From: Scolanthus callimorphus
Lineage: Eukaryota > Cnidaria > Anthozoa > Actiniaria > Edwardsiidae
Length of the DNA: 64,000 nt
Direction of reading: 5' to 3'
Assembly (NCBI GenBank): GCA_033964015.1
Contig: CM066925.1
Span: forward strand, 10,276,204 to 10,340,203
Shown: positions 12,215 through 24,552 of the stretch, piece by piece
Numbering within the stretch: the stretch's first letter is position 1
Layout: every line of letters begins with the position of its first letter
Made by a program: the position numbers and the translations under genes
The notes under the pieces: generated by a model
Told to the model about the DNA's origin: nothing
Seen by the model: the letters and a program-made list of their open reading frames with translations, nothing else
Databases searched by the model: none

Positions 12215-13280
12215 CAGAAACATAAGTGAGTTGAAACATGTAACAGCGCGACAACCTGCGAACAACTCGCGACCAAAAACACCATATTTGGAAAGCAACA
12301 GATTCTTCGCTTAGCCAATCAGCAACAGGAGATGTTATTCGTCATGTTTTCTAAAAATAACATGCACGAACTCCCCACAACAGAAGCACAAATGAGTTGA
12401 GAACTGTTTCTTTTCCATGCTCAAAATTCATCAAAAATAAGGCTTAAAAGCACCTTGAAGAAGAACAAATGAAAATCTAAAGACAACAATTTACAAAGAA
12501 ATAAAATCGATAAGTTAATTTATAAACGAAACGTTTTTTAATTCACTACTGAAAGAACAAAAAAACAACCACATTTTTTGGCGAGTCTTACTTGTTTGTT
12601 TTGGCTTGATTGGATACTTCGTATCGATATCTCATTTTCCAGTACAAATTCAATGACAACATATCTTGAAGTTTATAACTAAGAGCACTGGAGAACTACT
12701 CTAATTTCCCTTCTTCTGTGTTTGTTGTTTCAAGAACGGATCCCTTGCAAATAGCCGAGCTGTTTTTCTCCTTCGTTCCTACGTGTAAATTAGTTCCTTT
12801 TGGATCAACAGAATCCAGCCGACATTGATATTCATTTCTCCCGTTCTGGTTATTTCTTCAATAGTTTCTCAGGGTTCCTAGCCATAAAAACTTTGCTTGG
12901 CCAACTTCTTTTTCTTGATGTCCCGCAACTGAGAGGTGTGAGTTATAACTTTGCAAAATATGCTCAATTCCTGAATTTTTTTTCTCCTTCTGAGAACTTT
13001 ATGCATTTTGGTTGAGCTTGGAAGTTCTTGTTACAGAGTTGATTGGTTTTCCAGCAGGAAATCTTCCAAAAATCTGTAGGCATCGATGAATCAGAATGTA
13101 GTTTGCAAAACAAGCACCGAAGCCTGCCGTGTGCAGTGGAAAGTCACATCTGAATTTTGATTGGCTGCACGCAAGGACATTGTTTTCCAAATATGGTGTT
13201 TAGTGATCGCGAGTTGTTCGCTGGTTGTCACATCAGATTCATTCGTCTGTTACACGTTTCAACTCACTTATATGTTTCTG
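12215..13280. mobile_element. TIR element inserted in satellite A, 7-bp TSD
   Basis: The termini CAGAAACATAAGTGAGTTGA and TCAACTCACTTATATGTTTCTG are inverted and continue into longer arms containing ACACCATATTTGGAAA/TTTCCAAATATGGTGTT. The flanks are TTACAGT (12208-12214) and TTACAAT (13281-13287), a 7-bp duplication with one mismatch of the satellite sequence. No transposase is seen; the longest + frame (71 codons) is not recognised. A 320-bp relative with a perfect 7-bp duplication is at 50633-50952 and a lone terminus is at 32936. Confidence 0.8.
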
Positions 13281-13287
13281 TTACAAT

Positions 13288-13500
13288 ACAATCAGTTGGT
13301 ATCTCATCATTCACTATAGACCGCCCCTCCCCTTATATTTTCACCATTCGACCATTGGTCGGCCTGGCTGATGGGGCATGCAATTTAATTCGTGCATACT
13401 TACAGTATGAACAGTTGGTCATCATCCTCTGTAGACCACCCCTCCCCTTATAATTTCACCATTTGTGAACCAGGGTCATTTGGGCCTGACTGATAAACTA
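13288..13500 (+). repeat. Degenerate satellite A remnants
   Basis: Two eroded monomers continue the inverted satellite A block after the TIR element. The transition to satellite B (13501-13625) is unique sequence with short ATTGGTCATG echoes. Confidence 0.75.
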
Positions 13501-16439
13501 TTTAGACCCCCTGCAGACAATGTGAGGTAATGTGAGTATATGAATAAATCATGTTCGACCATTGGTCATGTCGAAATGACAAATTGTAAATTGGTCATGA
13601 CCATTGGTAAATGGGATACAGTATTGGACAGGTATGCTATGGTGACGTTACAAGGACCAGTGTGTGCAATAGGACCCTATAGTCCGCTCTCTGTAGTCTG
13701 GTATTTCAGTGTTGAACTCATAGCTGAATATGGCTGTAGAATGCATAAGTGTTTCCCTACAGTGACGTTACAAGGACCGATGTGTGCAATAGGACCCTAT
13801 AGTCCGCTCCTGTAGTGTGGTATTTCAGTGTTGAAATCATACCTGAATATGACTGTAGAATGCATAAGTGTTTCTCTACAGTGACGTTACAAGGACCGGT
13901 GTGTGCAATAGTTCCCAATAGTCCGCTCCCTGTAGTCTGGTATTTCAGTGTTGAAATCATAGCTGAATATGACTGTAGAATGCATAAGTGTTTCTCTACA
14001 GTGACGTTACAAAGACCGGTGTGTGCAATAGTTCCCAATAGTCCGCTCCCTGTAGTCTGGTATTTCAGTGTTGAAATCATAGCTGAATATGACTGTAGAA
14101 TGCATAAGTGTTTCTCTACAGTGACGTTACAAGGACCGTGTGTGCAATAGTTCGCAGTAGTCCGCTCTCTGTAGTCTGGTATTTCAGTGTTGAAATCATA
14201 GCTGAATATGACTGTAGAATGCATAAGTGATTCTCTACAGTGACGTTACAAGGACCAGTGTGTGCAATAGGACCCTATAGTCCGCTCTCTGTAGTCTGGT
14301 ATTTCAGTGTTGAACTCATCGCTGAATATGACTTTAGAATGCATAAGTGTTTCCCTACAGTGACGTTACAAGGACCGATGTGTGCAATGGGACCCTATAG
14401 TCCGCTACCTTGTAGTCTGGTATTTCAGTGTTGAACTAATATCGCTGAATATGACTGTAGAATGCATAAGTGATTCTCTAAAGTGACGTTCCAAGGACCA
14501 GTGTGTGCAATAGGACCCTATAGTCCGCTCTCTGTAGTCTGGTATTTCAGTGTTGAACTCATCGCTGAACATTACTTTAGAATGCATAAGTGTTTCTCTA
14601 CAGTGACGTTACAAGGACCGGTGTGTGCAATAGTTCCCAATAGTCCGCTCCCTGTAGTCTGGTATTTCAGTGTTGAAATCATAGCTGAATATGACTGTAG
14701 AATGCATAAGTGTTTCTCTACAGTGACGTTACAAAGACCGGTGTGTGCAATAGTTCCCAATAGTCCGCTCCCTGTAGTCTGGTATTTCAGTGTTGAAATC
14801 ATAGCTGAATATGACTGTAGAATGCATAAGTGTTTCTCTACAGTGACGTTACAAGGACCGGTGTGTGCAATAGTTCGCAGTAGTCCGCTCTCTGTAGTCT
14901 GGTATTTCAGTGTTGAAATCATAGCTGAATATGACTGTAGAATGCATAAGTGATTCTCTACAGTGACGTTACAAGGACCAGTGTGTGCAATAGGACCCTA
15001 TAGTCCGCTCTCTGTAGTCTGGTATTTCAGTGTTGAACTCATCGCTGAATATGACTTTAGAATGCATAAGTGTTTCCCTACAGTGACGTTACAAGGACCG
15101 ATGTGTGCAATGGGACCCTATAGTCCGCTACCTTGTAGTCTGGTATTTCAGTGTTGAACTAATATCGCTGAATATGACTGTAGAATGCATAAGTGATTCT
15201 CTAAAGTGACGTTCCAAGGACCAGTGTGTGCAATAGGACCCTATAGTCCGCTCTCTGTAGTCTGGTATTTCAGTGTTGAACTCATCGCTGAACATTACTT
15301 TAGAATGCATAAGTGTTTCTCTACAGTGACGTTACAAGGACCGGTGTGTGCAATAGTTCCCAATAGTCCGCTCCCTGTAGTCTGGTATTTCAGTGTTGAA
15401 ATCATAGCTGAATATGACTGTAGAATGCATAAGTGTTTCTCTACAGTGACGTTACAAAGACCGGTGTGTGCAATAGTTCCCAATAGTCCGCTCTCTGTAG
15501 TCTGGTATTTCAGTGTTGAACTCATCGCTGAATATGACTTTAGAATGCATAAGTGTTTCCCTACAGTGACGTTACAAGGACCGATGTGTGCAATGGGACC
15601 CTATAGTCCGCTACCTTGTAGTCTGGTATTTCAGTGTTGAACTAATATCGCTGAATATGACTGTAGAATGCATAAGTGATTCTCTAAAGTGACGTTCCAA
15701 GGACCAGTGTGTGCAATAGGACCCTATAGTCCGCTCTCTGTAGTCTGGTATTTCAGTGTTGAACTCATCGCTGAACATTACTTTAGAATGCATAAGTGTT
15801 TCTCTACAGTGACGTTACAAGGACCGATGTGTGCAATAGGACCTTATAGTCCGCTCTCTGAAGTCTGGTATTTCAGTGTTGAAATCATAGCTGAATATGA
15901 CTGTAGAATGCATAAGTGTTTCCTACAGTGACGTTACAAGGACCGGTGTGTGCAATAGGACCCTATAATCAGCTCTCTGTAGTCTGGTATTTCAGTGTTG
16001 AAATCATAGCTGAATATGACTTAGAATGCATAAGTGTTTCTCTACAGTGACGTTACAAGGACCGGTGTGTGCAATAGTTCCCAATAGTCCGCTCTCTGTA
16101 GTCTGGTATTTCAGTGTTGAAATCATAGCTGAATATGACTGTAGAATGCATAAGTGTTTCTCTACAGTGGCGTTACAAGGACCGGTGTGTGCAATAGTTC
16201 CCAATAGTCCGCTCTCTGTAGTCAGGTATTTCAGTGTTGAAATCATAGCTGAATATGACTGTTGAATGCATAAGTGTTTCTCTACAGTGACGTTACAAGG
16301 ACCGATGTGTACAATAGGACCCTATAGTCCGCTCTCTGTAGTCTGGTATTTCAGTGTTGAAATCATAGCTGAATATGACTGTAGAATGCATAAGTGTTTC
16401 CCTACAGTGACGTTACGAGGACCGATGTGTCCAATAATT

Positions 16440-16740
16440 AACCATTATCCTGCGAGATTGCGCAGAATATCGCCTGACACTTAGCCGACGAGGGACGAAG
16501 TCCCGAGTTGGCTAAAATCAGACGATATTCTGCAAAATCGAGCAGGATAATGGTTTTATTATTCAGCACAACGATAGCACAAAAACCCCCGAAAAAAGTG
16601 AATTTTGTGTATTATTTACGAGCCCAAAACATCACATTTTCCTCAGAGACGGATATCGCAGGATAGCTGTCATGTACAGAAGACAGCTATTGGCGTTCCA
16701 ATGACCATATTTGGGCAGTGCATCGATGTGCTGAATAATA
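16440..16740. mobile_element. Foldback element trapped in satellite B, copy 1
   Basis: 16440-16555 is a hairpin with arms AACCATTATCCTGC / GCAGGATAATGGTT; 16556-16740 is bounded by TTATTATTCAGCACA and TGTGCTGAATAATA. The satellite motif CAATAATTCCC is split, with an AT-rich repeat (AAT) at both edges. No coding content. Confidence 0.85.
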
Positions 16741-18075
16741 ATTCCCAATAGTCCGCTCTCTGTAGTCTGGTATTATTTTCAGTGTTGAAATCATAGCTGA
16801 ATATGACTGTAGAATGCATAAGTGATTCTCTACAGTGACATTACAAGGACCAGTGTGTGCAATAGGACCCTATAGTCCGCTCTCTGTAGTCTGGTATTTC
16901 AGTGTTGAACTCATAGCTGAATATGACTGTAGAATGCATAAGTGTTTCTCTACAGTGACGTTACAAGGACCGATGTGTGCAATAGTACCCTATAGTCCGC
17001 TCGCTGTAGTCTGGTATTTCAGTGTTGAACTCATCGCTGAATATTACTTTAGAATGCATAAGTGTTTCCCTACAGTGACGTTACAAGGACCAGTGTGTGC
17101 AATATGACCCTATAGTCCGCTCTCTGTAGTCTGGTATTTCAGTGTTGAACTAATATCGCTGAATATGACTTCAAAATGCATAAGTGTTTCCCTACAGTGA
17201 CGTTACAAGGACCGGTGTGTAGAATAGGACCCTATAGTCCGCTGTACCTTGTAGTGTGGTATTTCAGTGTTGAACTCATCGCTGAACATTACTTTAGAAT
17301 GCATAAGTGTTTCCCTACAGTGACGTTACAAGGACCGATGTGTGCAATAGGACCTTATAGTCCGCTCTCTGTAGTCTGGTACTTCAGTGTTGATATCATA
17401 GCTGAATATGACTGTAGAATGCATAAGTGTTTCCCTACAGTGACGTTACAAGGACCGATGTGTGCAATGGGACCCTATAGTCCGCTACCTTGTAGTCTGG
17501 TATTTCAGTGTTGAACTAATATCGCTGAATATGACTGTAGAATGCATAAGTGATTCTCTAAAGTGACGTTCCAAGGACCAGTGTGTGCAATAGGACCCTA
17601 TAGTCCGCTCTCTGTAGTCTGGTATTTCAGTGTTGAACTCATCGCTGAACATTACTTTAGAATGCATAAGTGTTTCCCTACAGTGACGTTACAAGGACCG
17701 ATGTGTGCAATAGGACCTTATAGTCCGCTCTCTGTAGTCTGGTATTTCAGTGTTGAAATCATAGCTGAATATGACTGTAGAATGCATAAGTGTTTCTCTA
17801 CAGTGGCGTTACAAGGACCGGTGTGTGCAATAGTTCCCAATAGTCCGCTCTCTGTAGTCAGGTATTTCAGTGTTGAAATCATAGCTGAATATGACTGTTG
17901 AATGCATAAGTGTTTCTCTACAGTGACGTTACAAGGACCGATGTGTACAATAGGACCCTATAGTCCGCTCTCTGTAGTCTGGTATTTCAGTGTTGAAATC
18001 ATAGCTGAATATGACTGTAGAATGCATAAGTGTTTCCCTACAGTGACGTTACGAGGACCGATGTGTCCAATAATT

Positions 18076-18375
18076 AACCATTATCCTGCGAGATTGCGCA
18101 GAATATCGCCTGACACTTAGCCGACGAGGGACGAAGTCCCGAGTTGGCTAAAATCAGACGATATTCTGCAAAATCGAGCAGGATAATGGTTTTATTATTC
18201 AGCACAACGATAGCACAAAACCCCCGAAAAAAGTGAATTTTGTGTATTATTTACGAGCCCAAAACATCACATTTTCCTCAGAGACGGATATCGCAGGATA
18301 GCTGTCATGTACAGAAGACAGCTATTGGCGTTCCAATGACCATATTTGGGCAGTGCATCGATGTGCTGAATAATA
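18076..18375. mobile_element. Same foldback element, copy 2 (carried by HOR)
   Basis: This is nearly identical to 16440-16740, lacking one C in the CCCCCG run. It has identical flanking monomers, so it arose by amplification of the array, not by a second insertion. Confidence 0.88.
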
Positions 18376-21300
18376 ATTCCCAATAGTCCGCTCTCTGTAG
18401 TCTGGTATTATTTTCAGTGTTGAAATCATAGCTGAATATGACTGTAGAATGCATAAGTGATTCTCTACAGTGACATTACAAGGACCAGTGTGTGCAATAG
18501 GACCCTATAGTCCGCTCTCTGTAGTCTGGTATTTCAGTGTTGAACTCATAGCTGAATATGACTGTAGAATGCATAAGTGTTTCTCTACAGTGACGTTACA
18601 AGGACCGATGTGTGCAATAGTACCCTATAGTCCGCTCGCTGTAGTCTGGTATTTCAGTGTTGAACTCATCGCTGAATATTACTTTAGAATGCATAAGTGT
18701 TTCCCTACAGTGACGTTACAAGGACCAGTGTGTGCAATATGACCCTATAGTCCGCTCTCTGTAGTCTGGTATTTCAGTGTTGAACTAATATCGCTGAATA
18801 TGACTTCAAAATGCATAAGTGTTTCCCTACAGTGACGTTACAAGGACCGGTGTGTAGAATAGGACCCTATAGTCCGCTGTACCTTGTAGTGTGGTATTTC
18901 AGTGTTGAACTCATCGCTGAACATTACTTTAGAATGCATAAGTGTTTCCCTACAGTGACGTTACAAGGACCGATGTGTGCAATAGGACCTTATAGTCCGC
19001 TCTCTGTAGTCTGGTACTTCAGTGTTGATATCATAGCTGAATATGACTGTAGAATGCATAAGTGTTTCCCTACAGTGACGTTACAAGGACCGATGTGTGC
19101 AATGGGACCCTATAGTCCGCTACCTTGTAGTCTGGTATTTCAGTGTTGAACTAATATCGCTGAATATGACTGTAGAATGCATAAGTGATTCTCTAAAGTG
19201 ACGTTCCAAGGACCAGTGTGTGCAATAGGACCCTATAGTCCGCTCTCTGTAGTCTGGTATTTCAGTGTTGAACTCATCGCTGAACATTACTTTAGAATGC
19301 ATAAGTGTTTCCCTACAGTGACGTTACAAGGACCGATGTGTGCAATAGGACCTTATAGTCCGCTCTCTGTAGTCTGGTATTTCAGTGTTGAAATCATAGC
19401 TGAATATGACTGTAGAATGCATAAGTGTTTCCCTACAGTGACGTTACGAGGACCGATGTGTGCAATAATTCCCAATAGTCCGCTCTCTGTAGTCTGGTAT
19501 TTCAGTGTTGAAATCGTAGCTGAATATGACTGTAGAATGCATAAGTGTTTCCCTACAGTGACGTTACAATGACCGGTGTGTGCAATAGGACCCTATAGTC
19601 CGCTCTCTGTAGTCTGGTATTTCAGTGTTGAAATCATAGCTGAATATGACTTAGAATGCATAAGTGTTTCTCTACAGTGACGTTACAAGGACCGGTGTGT
19701 GCAATAGTTCCCAATAGTCCGCTCTCTGTAGTCTGGTATTTCAGTGTTGAAATCATAGCTGAATATGACTGTAGAATGCATAAGTGTTTCTCTACAGTGG
19801 CGTTACAAGGACCGGTGTGTGCAATAGTTCCCAATAGTCCGCTCTCTGTAGTCTGGTATTTCAGTGTTGAAATCATAGCTGAATATGACTGTAGAATGCA
19901 TAAGTTTTTCCCTACAGTGACGTTACGAGGACCGATGTGTGCAATAATTCCCAATAGTCCGCTCTCTGTAGTCTGGTATTATTTTCAGTGTTGAAATCAT
20001 AGCTGAATATGACTGTAGAATGCATAAGTGATTCTCTACAGTGACATTACAAGGACCAGTGTGTGCAATAGGACCCTATAGTCCGCTCTCTGTAGTCTGG
20101 TATTTCAGTGTTGAACTCATCGCTGAACATTACTTTAGAATGCATAAGTGTTTCCCTACAGTGACGTTACAAGGACCGATGTGTGCAATAGGACCTTATA
20201 GTCCGCTCTCTGTAGTCTGGTATTTCAGTGTTGAAATCATAGCTGAATATGACTGTAGAATGCATAAGTGTTTCCCTACAGTGACGTTACGAGGACCGAT
20301 GTGTGCAATAATTCCCAATAGTCCGCTCTCTGTAGTCTGGTATTTCAGTGTTGAAATCGTAGCTGAATATGACTGTAGAATGCATAAGTGTTTCCCTACA
20401 GTGACGTTACAATGACCGGTGTGTGCAATAGGACCCTATAGTCCGCTCTCTGTAGTCTGGTATTTCAGTGTTGAAATCATAGCTGAATATGACTTAGAAT
20501 GCATAAGTGTTTCTCTACAGTGACGTTACAAGGACCGGTGTGTGCAATAGTTCCCAATAGTCCGCTCTCTGTAGTCTGGTATTTCAGTGTTGAAATCATA
20601 GCTGAATATGACTGTAGAATGCATAAGTGTTTCTCTACAGTGGCGTTACAAGGACCGGTGTGTGCAATAGTTCCCAATAGTCCGCTCTCTGTAGTCTGGT
20701 ATTTCAGTGTTGAAATCATAGCTGAATATGACTGTAGAATGCATAAGTTTTCCCTACAGTGACGTTACGAGGACCGATGTGTGCAATAATTCCCAATAGT
20801 CCGCTCTCTGTAGTCTGGTATTATTTTCAGTGTTGAAATCATAGCTGAATATGACTGTAGAATGCATAAGTGATTCTCTACAGTGACATTACAAGGACCA
20901 GTGTGTGCAATAGGACCCTATAGTCCGCTCTCTGTAGTCTGGTATTTCAGTGTTGAACTCATCGCTGAACATTACTTTAGAATGCATAAGTGTTTGCCTA
21001 CAGTGACGTTACAAGGACCGATGTGTGCAATAGGACCTTATAGTCCGCTCTCTGTAGTCTGGTATTTCAGTGTTGAAATCATAGCTGAATATGACTGTAG
21101 AATGCATAAGTGTTTCCCTACAGTGACGTTACGAGGACCGATGTGTGCAATAATTCCCATAGTCCGCTCTCTGTAGTCTGGTATTTCAGTGTTGAAATCG
21201 TAGCTGAATATGACTGTAGAATGCATAAGTGTTTCCCTACAGTGACGTTACAATGACCGGTGTGTGCAATAGGACCCTATAGTCCGCTCTCTGTAGTCTG

Positions 21301-23325
21301 GTATTTCAGTGTTGAAATCATAGCTGAATATGACTTAGAATGCATAAGTGTTTCTCTACAGTGACGTTACAAGGACCGGTGTGTGCAATAGTTCCCAATA
21401 GTCCGCTCTCTGTAGTCTGGTATTTCAGTGTTGAAATCATAGCTGAATATGACTGTAGAATGCATAAGTGTTTCTCTACAGTGGCGTTACAAGGACCGGT
21501 GTGTGCAATAGTTCCCAATAGTCCGCTCTCTGTAGTCTGGTATTTCAGTGTTGAAATCATAGCTGAATATGACTGTAGAATGCATAAGTTTTTCCCTACA
21601 GTGACGTTACGAGGACCGATGTGTGCAATAATTCCCAATAGTCCGCTCTCTGTAGTCTGGTATTATTTTCAGTGTTGAAATCATAGCTGAATATGACTGT
21701 AGAATGCATAAGTGATTCTCTACAGTGACGTTACGAGGACCAGTGTGTGCAATAGGACCCTATAGTCCGCTCTCTGTAGTCTGGTATTTCAGTGTTGAAC
21801 TCATAGCTGAATATGACTGTAGAATGCATAAGTGATTCTCTACAGTGACATTACAAGGACCAGTGTGTGCAATAGGACCCTATAGTCCGCTCTCTGTAGT
21901 CTGGTATTTCAGTGTTGAACTCATAGCTGAATATGACTGTAAAATGCATAAGTGTTTCTCTACAGTGACGTTACAAGGACCAGTGTGTGCAATAGGACCC
22001 TATAGTCCGCTCGCTGTAGTCTGGTATTTCAGTGTTGAACTCATCGCTGAATATGACTTTAGAATGCACAAGTGTTTCCCTACAGTGACGTTACAAGGAC
22101 CGATGTCTGCAATGGGACCCTATAGTCCGCTACCTTGTAGTCTGGTATTTCAGTGTTGAACTAATATCGCTGAATATGACTTCAAAATGCATAAGTGTTT
22201 CCCTACAGTGACGTTACAAGGACCGGTGTGTAGAATAGGACCCTATAGTCCGCTGTACCTTGTAGTGTGGTATTTCAGTGTTGAACTCATCGCTGAACAT
22301 TACTTTAGAATGCATAAGTGTTTCCCTACAGTGACGTTACAAGGACCGATGTGTGCAATAGGACCTTATAGTCCGCTCTCTGTAGTCTGGTACTTTAGTG
22401 TTGATATCATAGCTGAATATGACTGTAGAATGCATAAGTGTTTCCCTACAGTGACGTTACAAGGACCGATGTGTGCAATGGGACCCTATAGTCCGCTACC
22501 TTGTAGTCTGGTATTTCAGTGTTGAACTAATATCGCTGAATATGACTGTAGAATGCATAAGTGATTCTCTAAAGTGACGTTCCAAGGACCAGTGTGTGCA
22601 ATAGGACCCTATAGTCCGCTCTCTGTAGTCTGGTATTTCAGTGTTGAACTCATCGCTGAACATTACTTTAGAATGCATAAGTGTTTCCCTACAGTGACGT
22701 TACAAGGACCGATGTGTGCAATAGGACCTTATAGTCCGCTCTCTGTAGTCTGGTATTTCAGTGTTGAAATCATAGCTGAATATGACTGTAGAATGCATAA
22801 GTGTTTCCCTACAGTGACGTTACGAGGACCGATGTGTGCAATAATTCCCAATAGTCCGCTCTCTGTAGTCTGGTATTTCAGTGTTGAAATCGTAGCTGAA
22901 TATGACTGTAGAATGCATAAGTGTTTCCCTACAGTGACGTTACAATGACCGGTGTGTGCAATAGGACCCTATAGTCCGCTCTCTGTAGTCTGGTATTTCA
23001 GTGTTGAAATCATAGCTGAATATGACTTAGAATGCATAAGTGTTTCTCTACAGTGACGTTACAAGGACCGGTGTGTGCAATAGTTCCCAATAGTCCGCTC
23101 TCTGTAGTCTGGTATTTCAGTGTTGAAATCATAGCTGAATATGACTGTAGAATGCATAAGTGTTTCTCTACAGTGGCGTTACAAGGACCGGTGTGTGTAA
23201 TAGTTCCCAATAGTCCGCTCTCTGTAGTCTGGTATTTCAGTGTTGAAATCATAGCTGAATATGACTGTAGAATGCATAAGTTTTTCCCTACAGTGACGTT
23301 ACGAGGACCGATGTGTGCAATAATT

Positions 23326-23625
23326 AACCATTATCCTGCGAGATTGCGCAGAATATCGCCTGATACTTAGCCGACGAGGGACGAAGTCCCGAGTTGGCTA
23401 AAATCAGACGATATTCTGCAAAATCGAGCAGGATAATGGTTTTATTATTCAGCACATCGATAGCACAAAAACCCCCGAAAAAAGTGAATTTTGTGTATTA
23501 TTTACGAGCTCAAAACATCACATTTTCCTCGGAGACGGATATCGCAGGATAGCTGTCATGTACAGAAGACAGCTATTGGCGTTCCAATGACCATATTTGG
23601 GCAGTGCATCGATGTGCTGAATAAT
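23326..23625. mobile_element. Same foldback element, copy 3
   Basis: The left flank matches copies 1 and 2, but the right flank runs straight into another inverted-repeat element, so the array was disrupted here after amplification. It differs from copies 1 and 2 by a few substitutions. Confidence 0.85.
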
Positions 23626-23629
23626 AATA

Positions 23630-24164
23630 TATACTAATTACGATTTTGAGACGGCAATTCCACAAAATATTGACGGCTAGTTGGGAGAAAATATGTTCAC
23701 GTATTGGGCGGAGTCGCGCAGCGACGGAGCCCAATACGTGAAAATATTTTCTTCCAACGCCGTCAATATTTTGTGGAATTGCCGTCTCAAAATCGTAATT
23801 AATATTGTATCGCGATTCTTGAAGATTTTCTGGAGGAAATGGCAAGAAATAGTGCTATTTATTGTCGATTGAAATTTCAATTCTCATTACATTTACGCAC
23901 GATCTCACGCAATCACATGGGCTTTTCGCACGAGCTCGAGCATTTTCTGTTTACATTTTTCCATCTTTTACGGCGAAAAAAATCTCTTTCTGCCATAAGA
24001 TATTGCTAGAAATAAAGCTAAACGTTATTTCTAACTATTGACAATGAAATGAAACATAAATTCGTGCGAAAAAAGTTGAATTTTGCTAGCTCTTTTTGAG
24101 CCGTCAATACCACAAAATATTGACGGCTCACAACAACACAGAGTGGCAGGGTGAATCGCGATAC
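23630..24164. mobile_element. Element with a near-perfect ~170-bp palindrome
   Basis: About 23634-23803 folds as one hairpin: the arms contain AATTACGATTTTGAGACGGC and CAATTCCACAAAATATTGAC, and the loop region has a second stem (TTCACGTATTGGGC/GCCCAATACGTGAA). The inverse pairs GTATCGCGATTC (near 23806) and GAATCGCGATAC (24153-24164) and further CACAAAATATTGACGGC copies bound the rest. No transposase seen. Confidence 0.75.
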
Positions 24165-24403
24165 TTCCCAATAGTCCGCTCTCTGTAGTCTGGTATTTCA
24201 GTGTTGAAATCATAGCTGAATATGACTGTAGAATGCATAAGTGATTCTCTACAGTGACGTTACAAGGACCAGTGTGTGCAATAGGACCCTATAGTCCGCT
24301 CTCTGTAGTCTGGTATTTCAGTGTTGAACTCATAGCTGAATATGACTGTAGAATGCATAAGTGTTTCTCTACAGTGACGTTACAAGGACCGATGTGTGCA
24401 ATA

Positions 24404-24552
24404 CAGTAAAAACCCGCATATAAGAACCTGGATTTTAAGAACCTGTTAGGCTAGAATTATCCATGTGAACCCCATGTTTCCTTGTATTTTTAATTCAAAT
24501 AAGAACCTGTTTTAGCCTAAAATTCTAGGTTCTTATACGCGGGTTTTTACTG
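24404..24552. mobile_element. MITE, Tc1/mariner-type (TA target)
   Basis: The termini CAGTAAAAACCCGC(A/G)TATAAGAACCT are inverted and flanked by TA (24402-24403 and 24553-24554). Removing the element and one TA restores the satellite motif GCAATAGTACCC, which gives a clear empty site. A diverged relative is at 44340-44466. Confidence 0.9.

Larger units (their letters stand above)
16140..19410 (+). repeat. Tandem higher-order repeat, 2 x ~1,635 bp
   Basis: Corresponding landmarks are 1,635-1,636 bp apart (16440 and 18076 for the insertion start; 17176 and 18811; 17563 and 19198), with near-identical sequence. Each copy holds about 11 monomers plus one 300-bp transposon copy. A shorter ~842-bp higher-order unit follows (landmarks 19198, 20041, 20883). 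Confidence 0.92.
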
